This document shows, one piece after another, positions 46,601 through 58,600 of a stretch of DNA of 64,000 nucleotides; position 1 is the first letter of the stretch, and each line of letters begins with the position of its first letter. The stretch covers positions 310,001 to 374,000 of the forward strand of contig NW_024882028.1 in assembly GCF_019059575.1 (NCBI RefSeq). The letters run 5' to 3'. The DNA is from Amphibalanus amphitrite (Eukaryota; Arthropoda; Thecostraca; Balanomorpha; Balanidae). The position numbers and the translations under genes were made by a program. The notes beneath the pieces were generated by a model. The model made no database searches. It worked only from the letters and a program-made list of their open reading frames with translations, and was not told the DNA's origin.

Positions 46601-49600
46601 CGTTCATTTTGATAACGTGACATTCATATAACTTATATCGATAAACTTTTGCAGGCTTCTTATTATTTGATTGTTAGCCTGAGAATTGCGCTAAAAATAA
46701 CACATGTTTCCCTTAATTTAGTACCGGTTCAGACTTCAGTGCTAAATGGGACCAGTGCCACTGTTACATGAGGGCAATTTATGTACATAACTTAATAGCT
46801 CCAAAGGAAGTGAATATTTACGATGCCAGTGCACATTATTACTTACGTTAAAGCTCAGTTATTTTCAAAATAAAGAAAACGTTTTTAAGACAATAACTAT
46901 GCACCATTATAAGTTTTGTCACAGATAGGCATCGCAAAAATGTGTCGTATCATGCCTGAAAATGAATTATAATTTATAAATAATCATCGCTGCCGAAAGA
47001 ATTGTAACACAATTATAAATTGACGCCATAATGAGAGCGACACTGACCAAATTAAACATTAAACTTACAGGATATTAATTAACAAGGAAGCACCCTCGTA
47101 ACTCATTGGCCTCGTTGCGCAACAACTGGTCAGATGGTCGGATGTCTTACAAGCGCGTGAGGCTGACGGCAGCCAGCCTGACGTTATCCATTAACGGACA
47201 TCAACCGATCCCGTACCTACAGCGTACACAAACACATGCAGGGTGGGCTTCTCTTGAAGCAGCCTCCGATGAACCACCTCCGACTCCTCCCACGTTTACC
47301 AATCTCCCCTCCCCCGTTTACCAATCTCCCTCCCCCGTTTACCAATCTCCCTCCCCCCATTACCAACCTCCCTCCCCCGTTTACCACTCTCCCTCCCCCG
47401 TTTACCACCCTCCCCCCGGTTTACCACTCTCCCTCCCTGAGTTGCTTACCTCCTGCGACATTGACGAAGTCCTCGCCGGTGGCCTTGTAGATCTCGATGT
47501 AGCGGTTCGAGATGTGGTGTTTGTGCCTCTTCAGCGCCATGTCGCGATGCTCCTGACTGACGAACCTCACAAGCGCCTCGCCGTTGCGCCGACCCTGTTG
47601 GCTGAGACAGAGCGCCACGCCGCCCCTGGCGCCGTACGGCGAGGGGTAAGGATAGCTACCAAAGTGCGACTGTGACGTACTGGGCAGCATGGCTGGGGCG
47701 CGTGCTGCGGCGGCGGCGGCGGACGCGACGCGACTGGTCCTTGTCGCGGCGGCTGCGGTGGCGGCGGCGGCAGCGCGGCCTCAGCTGCAGACCGACACAG
47801 GTGCACACTGGGGGACGGCGAGCGGCAGAGAGTCGGCCCGGCGAGCGGCGATCGGCGAGCACCCAACCGAGTGGCCGTCGCGTCCCGCGGCGCGCGCTAT
47901 CTTATCAGCTGAGGAGGCGCTCGCCGGCACTATCAGTGGCCGACACAGCTCAAGCGCGGCGCACGACCAACGGAGCGTCTTCAGCACGTCTCAACAGGGC
48001 TCCTCCGCCCAGCGTGACGCAGCGAGGTCGCTCTCCTCACCACTCGCACGGCTCTCCGTCCGCCGACTCGGGACGCACCAGGCCCCGCGACCGCGCGACA
48101 CAGACGACCGACCAGACGTCCCGTGCGCCAGACCACCCCGCGGAGCGAGCCGGTCTGTCGGCGCACAGGACCGAGCGCGCGCGAGACAGCACCTCGCGTC
48201 CGCGGAGCGCACCGCGGGCGCGTTTCACAGATCGATAATCGTGTTTGTCAGGTAAACAGCGCTGTCGGAGTCGGCGACGTTCTGCACAGTGCACCGAACA
48301 CGGCGTCGGCACCACGACTGACCGTCCGCCGAGCCCCGAAACAGAGGGCCAACGGCGAGCCCCGACCACTCCGTATGAGCCGGCACGTAATTGCTTCGAT
48401 TAGGAGCTCCGAGGCGACAGGTTGTCGACGCGTCCGGCCGAGGGAAGGACCTCTACGACCGGCCACAGCACCCCGGGGAGTACAGCGCAGGGAACGGGCC
48501 GTGTCAATAAATGTCATTGGCGGCCACAAACGAAATCTACTGAAATGGAAAACGCCGAGAGAGACATCGGGGTATTTTCTTTTGGTGATTAAATTTCTAC
48601 GTGAGTTATCCGTAACATGATAGCCTGATAATCCCCAATGACCTAACTCTAAACCTGACTCGACCTGACCTGACCTTTCACCCACCTCCGGCCACCGCGC
48701 CCTGACCTGCCGGCCCGCCACGCGGCTCGATGACAGGCCGGGCGGTGTGACAGCTCTGAAGGCTGTGTCGGACGGAGGTGTCGGGTTGACAGCTGCGGCG
48801 TGGGCTGCGCCACCAATACCGGCTGCGATCGATGGTCGCCGCACTGAGACCGACTGAGTCGGCGAGCAGTCACTGGTCGCCCCCGCTGCGGCCCACTCCG
48901 CTCCCCTAATGTCCGGCGCAGAGACCCGTAATGGCCCGCCGCCATCCCGTAGAGCCCGTCCGTCCGTCCCGTATCGTCCCTGCCCGTGCCGACTTGCTGA
49001 CCAGTTTCGCGATGTTCGGCGAAATTTCGAAGTTCGCAAAGCTCGAAGTGTCGCAAATGCTTGCGGAACATTTAACTCCCTCCCCTTTTCCCGTCTCATG
49101 TGTCCTTTGTATAATGACTGGAACTTCCGGTTGGCGACCACCGACCAGCTGTGCTTCCCAGTCTCCCTCCCCCACGCCCCGCCTTTCTGCCATCCAGCTG
49201 TCCCCCCGTCCCACCGTCCCAGCTGTCCCACTATCCCTCCACTCTTTCTCCTCTGTCCCGGCACTCCGCCGTCCCGTAAATCTTTCCTCGCGATGTCCAC
49301 TGTCCCTTCCTCCGCCTCGCTGTCCCACCGCGACCGTCCCACTGTCCCACTGCGACTGTCCCACTGTCCCTCCGTTCTCCCACTATCCCCCAGCGCCCCT
49401 GTTCCGTCGTTCACGCCGTCCACACAGCTATTGCCACGTATTGAACCGCCACGCCGCCGCCACTGCAGGCCGCTTTGTTACCGCGCCGTTCCGATACGAT
49501 ACGCGGCAAAACGCAACACCATTAGCGCTAAAGACTCGTCAGTGGTGGCTTGTCGACGGTGAAATTGATTATCGATATCGCATAAATGCCGCGAAGGATG

Positions 49601-52600
49601 CGAAAATATGCTTGAAAACAATTGAGTCATTACTAAGCACACAAAAAGTGACAGTAATATAATTAATGGCCGTACAATGGTAATGCTAACATGATAAAAA
49701 TACAGCCTACATGAGTTAATACTGTGCCGATAACGTTTCCACAGAACCTAATGAACCATCTGGCATGGATTTCACAGATACGACCCCAGTCCCTCCATGA
49801 CATCTCCGGCTAAAATAACACGCCTGGAACGCATCACGGCCGCGCGATACGGCCCAGCCACGCGTCGGCGTCTCTTGACCGTCAGCACGCGCAGGACGGC
49901 GCGGCGGCGGAGGTACTCACTTGACTATGTTGAGTCCCCTGAAGAAGTTGGCAATGTCCTGGTCGGACGACTGCCAGGGCAGACCGCGGGCTCGCACCAC
50001 ACAGTTGCTGTCGACCACCTCCTCTCTGGAGCTGCGGACGGCGCGGCAGGCAGACTCGTCAGCCGGCGGCGCAAATGAGTCGGTGACGGGCCGGCCCGCT
50101 CGGAGCCCTGCCCGCGCCCCGCGCCCTCCCTCTCCCCCCCCCCCGGGTCCCTGCGCTCCGGGCCGGCCACGTGTGGTCCTGTCCGCCATCATAGGGGAGG
50201 GTGGGGGCCCCGGGGCGGCGGGGAGGCAGCGAGGGAGATCGACAACTGTGTAAATGTCAGGGAATGGTATTTTCAGTGTCCGGGTGAAAAAGGACGGCCC
50301 GCCGGTCCGCAGCGCCCGCAGGATGCAGTGACTCGGCTGCTGCGTCCCGTTCGTTTGCAGGGGTGGGTCCCAGTGAACAATCAACACAGGCTCTGCACGG
50401 TGAAACCCAGGCCCATCCTGTCAGTCGGAATGTTTGAGCTGCATGATTCCCTTTCAAATGGGGGCTTATCTACCCTTCCATTTCACATTTCGATTGCCGT
50501 CCTCCGCCCATTTCCCCTTCCGTAGGACGCTCCGTCCTTCCTAATCTCTTACCCCGCCTCCCATTCGTTAGGTATGAAATCGGAAAATGGGACGATAAAA
50601 GATGCATAAATTAAATCGACACAATAACCGTGAAAACAGGACAATCTACATTCTAAGATCGCCATGGTTATGCACAAACCTACCAATGGACTAAAGTCAA
50701 CATCTTTATACTAATATAAAAAATGTAATTGTAATTCAATATTGCTAAGATTAAGCCCTTTATTTCACGTGAGCTTTATTTATCCTTCATATAGGTATCC
50801 CGTCCATTACGAATAGCCACTCACCAGATTCCTGGCTCCAACCGCTGATTGATAGGTTCTGGAGAGTCGAATTTACAGCCTGAAACACAAGAAAATAAAC
50901 CTTAGTGACGACGGATAGGAGGCACGACCAGACATCACCAGGCGGGCCCCCGGGCTCACCGAAAAGGACAGTGGACGAGGCGACCAGCCTGCCACCTGCC
51001 AGACAGGGGCAGAACTATTAGTACAACCAGTCAGCACTAGTGGCATCGTGATAGCAGCCGTATGCGGTTCAGAGGTAGATGGAGGCTGGCAAGTATCTCA
51101 TAAAAAGTTTTAAACAAAAATCACCAGACGCTGTAACCCAGACTTCGCTATGTTGTCTGTGATGTGTAGGTATGACATGTGCCTTTGAACCGTGGTGATA
51201 GGCCTGCTTAATTCTAAGGACGAGAACGATCGAAACCAGCCCGCAAGTGCAGTATTATTTACTGGCCCGAATGTTTATAACGAGCCAAGTGCCCCAGGAT
51301 GCTGTTAATAATCAATCGTAAGAAACTCTGCCTGGTGTCTGAGCAGTGAGCACCCTCAAAAGATGAGCAGATCACCCATTGCCAGAAGCATCCGGTTAAT
51401 GCACAATGAGACAGAAAACAGAGACATACCACCCAACACCAACATAAACCATATTGGACCCATTCCTCTGCAGTTCTCAAACCACTGCAAACCAGATCAC
51501 ATTTCAACGGACCACCAAGCAACTGCATCTTTGGTAACGGAGATGATCATGCCGCTAAACCTCACCCAAGAGCCAGCGAGGAATATGCTTCACGCTTCAG
51601 TAGCATAACTGTGCACGTGCAGCCAGCCGTGTCTATGATTGGCCGCAAAAGCCACATACCGTATCACCCACGCAACGATACCCCGATCGGGAGCAACAGA
51701 TGTCATGAAAACACGCTAGCATTCTAGGGTGAGCTAGCTATCCGCACTCCGGGTCGCTCTGCTCAGTGCGTCGCGAACTGTTGTGTCATCGCGACCCCAC
51801 ATCCCGGTACCGTGGATTGCGGGGGCTCAAGATATTTAGATGAGGGGTAGGTAGGTGACTTTTCATAATCATCTACTTTGAGTTCAACCAGAGCGAAGAG
51901 TGAAGCCCTGGATACCGGTGTGTGGTCTGACGAGTGACGAGTCATCACACCCTGCATAAGTGTTGCACAAAGAACGAGGAAGCTTCAAGTATCTTTGATA
52001 AATGCGATCTTATAGCGGTTGTGTGTGCTGAGCAAGTTAGTATGCTCAGTTAGCGTATCACGTCTTTGCGCGTTGGCACGAAGCAGAGTCACGATAAGTT
52101 GTATTACAGATGAACGTCTAATGATTGATGATGATATAGTGCCTATCTGTGTGCTTTGTCAGGATGACGACCTCGGGTTGTCTAACCCTTCTGGTAAATA
52201 TTTGTTCAAAGCTCAGAGCTGAGAATCGACCAGATTGCCTTGACACTTTGCTGAGTTAGCATTTACCAGCAAACCCCAGCGACAGCGGCGGTGGCCGCAG
52301 CGCCCCCTGCCGGCGGGTGGCACAGGTGGCGCTGCCGTCGCGGCCCGGCGCGTCCCCGGCGGCTGTAGCCCGGGGCGGGGGCGCGGCGACTCGCGGTCAG
52401 TGGCACCGACTCCCGACCGACCGAGCCTGTCTGTGACTGCGCGCCGCGCCGCCAGCAGTGAAAGTTAGAGCAATCATGGCGCGGTACGCACTCCCTCCCC
52501 TCTCCCCTCCCCTCCCCCTGCCCCGGCACGTCGCTCACAATTATACATGCACGCGTGAGCGAGATAGCACGCGTCGGTTTGATTCGAGGGCCCGAGCAGG

Positions 52601-55600
52601 GACGAGAGCTGGTCGAACTGCGCTCGTGGAGTGCGCTCGAGCGTAATAAGCTGTTTACCGTAGTAGGGGTGTTTCACGCACCATGGGCGACCTTGGGTAA
52701 TGGGTTTACCCCACTAGTTCGGGAGGAGCGAGGTGGTTCAAGTTACAGAGGACCCTAACCACTCTTAGATAAGTAGAGGCCTTTTGCCATGTCTCAATAT
52801 TCTGACGCAAGCGGCTTCGTTCCAGAAACTAATGACTTCTTTATACCTAGGCCTGCAACAAACTACCTAAATAATAGATAGGTACATACGAAAGTAAAAA
52901 CAAAATAAAGTTATTAATCGGCTTCAAGACCACCGCTCCCTTTCTCTGTGCTCTGCCCCTCTCTCCTGCCATGGTTGATCGGCCCTCAGAGCGCTCAGAC
53001 CAGATTTCTCGCCTCCATGGGACGACCGCAGCCGTCGTTTGATGCCTGCCGAGCCGGGGACAGGACTGGACTGACGCCCGAAACAAGTCGCAGTCGGCCG
53101 GGACGCCGTGGTTTCGGATCACTTTCACTATCGGTGAGCTGACCGCACTATACCGCCGCCGGCAGTTAGCCTCAGGGTGACTGACAGCAGCATGACCCTG
53201 GTATAGACAGTCGACACCCAAAAATCCAAAAAGTGACCGAAGGTATACCGAGAGATGAGAGCACAATTTTGCAAGCTAGAAACTAACGGGAACAGTTCGA
53301 GATTTCTTTGACAGGTTAACATGCTCACTGTCCGGCGGGCACATGACAACACAGTGATTGTTGGGAGGGAGGTTTCTGTGAAGGCAACAAATGAACTTGA
53401 AAGGGAAATTTTAAGCTACCAGCCAAAATGCATAGCAACAAAAGTAAATGTTCAGCCTTATAATATGTTGTTCCTAGTTCCTAGGCTTCACAGGAGTACA
53501 GGGAACTTTTTCTGAGGTATGCCAGTCAACCCCCAGCAAAGGAAAGTCCCTAAACGGTTTCACCACCTTTCTATCGAGTCCCACACAAGATAAAGCGTCC
53601 AGTTACCGTCATATGACGTGTAGCAAGTAATACATGGTATCGTCTACAATTGCTAGCGTGCTGCCCACTGGGTCGAAAGTCGTAAACGTGCAGGTGACAT
53701 TGAATGTCGCATAGGCGTAGGAACAGGGGGGGCCAGGTGGGCAAGTGCCCACCCACTTTTCGAGGTGGGGGGGCCAACCATGTGTTTTGGCCCACCCACT
53801 TTTTACTCGAGGCCCCTCTTCTCGATTTGAGAGGACGTCGTCACCTTCCAGAATAAACAAACTCGGTAAAAATAAGTTCCACGAATCCCCACGCACGGAC
53901 TCCATGGGGCCGTGATGGATCCAAGGAGGCCCTCTGTTCATACTTGTCAGTCGAAGCCCCTGACACTGATGGCCTGAGAGGCCCTAGTGGATCTGAGGAG
54001 GCCCCAATATCCACGCTGGTCTGGGGAGGCCCCAATATCCACGCTGGTCTGGGGAGGCCCCTGACACTGGCGGTCTGGGAGGCCCCTCTATCCACACTAG
54101 TCAGAGGTCTGAGACTGGTGGTCTGGGAGACCCCTCCATCCACACTAGTCAGAATAAATTTAGGCCCCTGACACTGGCGGTCTAGCCGAGGCCCCCTACC
54201 CTCACTAGTCAGAGGAGGCCCCTCTATCCTCAATAGTCATAAGAGGCCCCTGAGACTGATGGTCTGGGAGGCCTATCCATCTACACAGTAGTCAGAGGAG
54301 GCCCCTGAGACTGATGACCTGAGAGGCCCTTATAATCACACCAGGCAGAAGAGGCCCATGATACTGATGGACTGAGAGGCCCTTCTATTTATACTGGCCA
54401 CAGGAGACCCCCAAAACTTTCGGTCTGGGAGGTCCCTCAATCCGGCACCAGTCAGAAGAGTCCCCTGAGACTGATGGCCTGGGAAGCCCTTATATTCACA
54501 CTAGGCAGAGGAGGCCCCTGAGACTGATGGTATGAGAGGCCCTCATATTCACACCAGTCAGAAGAGGCCCCCGAGGCTGATGGCTGTGAGGCCCTTCTGT
54601 TCATATAACTGGCCACTGGAGGCCCCTGAAACCGGTGGTCTGGGAGGGCCCTCTATCCACACTAGTCAGAAGAGGCCCCTGAGACCGATGGTCTGAGAGG
54701 CTCTTATATTCATACTGGCCACAAGAGGCCCCTGAGACTGATAGTCAGAGAGGTCCACTCCTAATGAATCTGAGGGGCCCTCTATCCACATTTACACTTT
54801 TCTAGGGAAGCCCCCGAGACTGATGGTCTGAGAGGCCCTTTTATTTATACTGTCCACAGGAGCCCCCTGAGATTAATGGTCTGAGAGGCTCTTCTATTTA
54901 TACTAACCAGAGGAGGCCCCTAGGATTGATGGTCTAACAGGCCCTTCTATTTATACTAGCCAGAGGAGGCCCATGAGACTGATGGTCTGAGAGGCCCTTC
55001 TATTCAAACTAGGCAGATGAGGCCCCTGAGAATGATAGTCCGAAGAGCCATGCGGCGGCAACTGGCCGTGGCCATATTTCGGCTCGGTAGGGCCCCACAG
55101 AGCTCATGAGAGCAACTCAAGGGCTCCTAAGTAGACACGCTTATCCCCACGTGCCACGCCGGCTTCTGAAGGCTCCTTGTAGGCATCTAAGGGCCCTTTC
55201 CGGCCTCTAACGGCTCCACCCGCCTGTGATGGCTCAACACCAGTGTTTATGAGCGCCACACAGCGGCGCCTTTGAGGGTCATACTAGTGTCTCTTAGGGC
55301 CCTATATCGGTGGCTCTGGGGGCCCCACACCGGCGCCTCTGTGGGCCACCACACCTGTGCATCTCAAGGCTCTATAGTCTATAGGTACATCTGAAGGACC
55401 CACACCGACACCTCTGAGGGCCCCAGACCAGTATCTCGGAGCTCGGAAGGCCCCACACCGGTGACTCTGAGGACTCACCGGCTCCTGAGAGCACCATGTT
55501 GATGTCTAACGGCTCCACAAGGCCACTGAAGGCACAACACAAGCTCTCACTGAGCTCTTATGTCCATGTACCGGCCTCTGAGGGATTTAAGCCAGCGCAT

Positions 55601-58600
55601 TCATAGCTCCACACCAGCAATTGTAAGGGCTTCACACTGAAGTATCTGAGGGTTCCACACCGGTGTCTCTAAGGGCCACATACCGGCATCTCTGAGGGCC
55701 CCATGCCGGCGTCTCCGAGGGTCCACATCTGGCGGGCACCCATCAGCGACTGAAGGTCCCACACTGTCGACTCCGAGAGCCCCATCTGCGTCTGGGAGCA
55801 CCATGCCGTCTCTAAGAACCACAGCGGCTCCTCCGTACGAAAGGTGGGCGTCTCCATGCCAAAGGGGAGCGGTTCTGAAACAGTAGTGCACCTACGTGCA
55901 ATAGAGGGGCGCCTATGAAGCCCATTAGGAACGCCTCAATGCGAAAGAGGGGCGCCTCTGAGGCCTACATATATGGGCGTCCACATGCAATAGAGGTCTG
56001 CAAATTGCAATTGATCAATGCCATGGGGGTGCATTCATAAGAAACAGGGGGCGCCGGCATGGCAAAGAGAGGTGCCTTCAAGTGTCCATAAAAGAGAGAC
56101 GCCTATGATAAGCGCACATTGTATGCGACAATGGGGCGACTGTGGGACATATAGGTATGGGATGTCTCTGATGACTATACATAGGGCGCTTATATGCCAA
56201 AGAGGGCGCCTATGAAGCTAATGGGGGCACCTGGGAAACGAGGAAGACATTTGTGTAAGGGTTTTCAGTGGTCATGCGCCGTTTGCGGCTAATACATTCT
56301 AAAAAAAAAAATCGGAGGGGAATGAGTTTTAAAAATGGTGCGGACTTTCTGCACTGTTCGCTTAAGCGGTTACGCTCCTGGGTATATCTGCCCGATCTCA
56401 GAAGCTAGATTTGGAGGTCATACTTGAAAGCAGCCAGCAGGACGAGGCAAAAGTTGGAGGCCCCTGAAAATAGGAGGCCCCCTGGAAAAGGAGGCCCCTT
56501 GACAGGGTGGCCCACCCACTTTTCATGACGTTCCTACGCCCATGGAATGTCGTTCTATCGCATTCGCGCCCTCCGTCTAAAACCAGGGAACTGTGCCATG
56601 TAGGTTTTGTAACGGATAGCTAAACGAGATTGTCAACACTGGGATAGGGTAATGCCGTTGAGCGATGCAGGCGGGAATACAAACCCAAATGGTTTTTGTG
56701 TCTTCCATTTATGATTCTAATGATTTACTTTTTTGCTATGTTGTAACATTGTAAAACCCCGTTAGGCAACACTAATACGTTGATTTGTTATTGAAAGTGT
56801 AGAAAGACCCACCCACAGAACTCAGAAGTCAGACTCGTGACTATCTCCTCTTACCACAAGACGCCAGGCACTAAAACTGCACAGTCGACCTTATCTCCCG
56901 TATTTATCTGGCGCCGGTTCTGTGCATTTTTAATCCGGATCTGTGTATCGGCCTCCCTCCATCCCCCGTCCCCTCCCCTCCCCTCCCGCGGGCCCCCCGG
57001 CGGACCGGGGCAGGGTTCAGCGGCCGCCGCTCCCGCCGCCTCTCCCCGGCGGCAGTTTTAATTAATGGCCGGCCGGCCGGCGGCGCAGGTGCGCTCGCTT
57101 TGCACGGAATGCCGGCACCTGTTGTCGCCCCGGGCTGATCAGCGCGTCTCGCTCCGGTTCGCCGATCAGCTGACTGGCCACCGGTGCCAGCGGCGAGGCC
57201 AGGCACCGCGCCGGGGAGGCTGGGAGGGTGGGGAGTCGAGGGGGACTCGGGTGCCGCCGACCGGAGGGAATTTGTAATTAAGCTAAAACTTTGGCTGGCG
57301 CAACAGTTACCTTCACACCATGTTCTGAAGGTCTCGAACGTTTTGATAACTAACAAATTGATAAGCTAAGAGACAGTATCATGTAAGATCGGTGCCTGTC
57401 GCTCATTCCATTGGCAATGAACAATATTCGATGATATTGATTAAACAAATATCCTACATATTTGAATAACGCAACCACCTTTCATTTGACATCAATTTAA
57501 CGCTCGCAGAGAGGCCTTTTCTGAGTTTTCACTGTTACTATCGTCTACAGGGAAGCCATAATGAACGACAAAATCAGTGATTAAAATGAGAAATAAACGA
57601 TATTTTTGTTACTGTTGCTCTAACAGAGCTTATTTCAACACTTCATGCAAAAGTGCTGCCAAACGATCTTATAGATAAAAGGTCACATTCTGCAAAAGCT
57701 ACCATGACTGACTCCATTGATAATTTACCTACGTGACAAGAACCAGGCGTCTTCAATCTCGATGACCTACAGGGACGTATGATAAACAGCGTGGCCTTTA
57801 TTGGAGACTCTTTCTGAGATATATCAGACCACCTATTGGCACCTAAATGTCAGGCGACCAGGATCAAAATTATCTCCAATGCTCACGATACACTGTCCCT
57901 GACGGACTACTATCCACGATCTAGCTTACATTACTCTCCATAGATGGCGCTGGTAGTAGGCGCCTGAAGTTAGGCTGTACCGGCATACATGGCTTAACGC
58001 TGTTGCCTTTCAACGTTCCGCAGTTCGCACGCACACCATTTTTTGGAATTTGGTGGTTTAAAAATAAACTAATAAACTTTGGGTGCTTTTTATTTCAACT
58101 GATGCATTGATGAACTTCTCAAAGCGCTGTCTGAGCCTCTGCACGGGGATTCCCTATGCACATTAGACTGGGCACTGATTAGTGCGAGCACCGCCGCGCA
58201 CCATCTGCATAAGGCCGGGCCGCGCCAGGGCCAAGGTGGCAGGGTAAACAAAATCAACGCCACCCATCCCCGCCATTCGGGGCGGCATCCGACCATTTTT
58301 CATTCCAGCAGTCCGCCGTCGGGAGGATACAGGCGAGCCTCGCTCGGCCACCCCGAGCCTGCAGCGCCAGTGCGGAGCACACGTGTAGTGGGCGACCGTC
58401 TGCACTGAATACCTGCCTGCGAGCCGGGTCCCGGGGACTCCACTGTGCCTCCTCTGGTCCGGGCGGGGGATTAGGTGGGGGGGGGGGGGGTGGTCCGACA
58501 GGTGCTCAAATCCCCATATCTCGGGGGGCGCCACGGCAGAGGCTGGGCTGATCGGTAGAGAGATACCGAGGTTACATTAGTTCTTAGAGCTCCCGTCTTT

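Noticed and set aside
47672-48255. Overlapping plus- and minus-strand frames of 100-190 codons
   Set aside because: Open in four or more frames at once with Arg/Ala/Pro-rich translations, the expected result of CpG-rich DNA.
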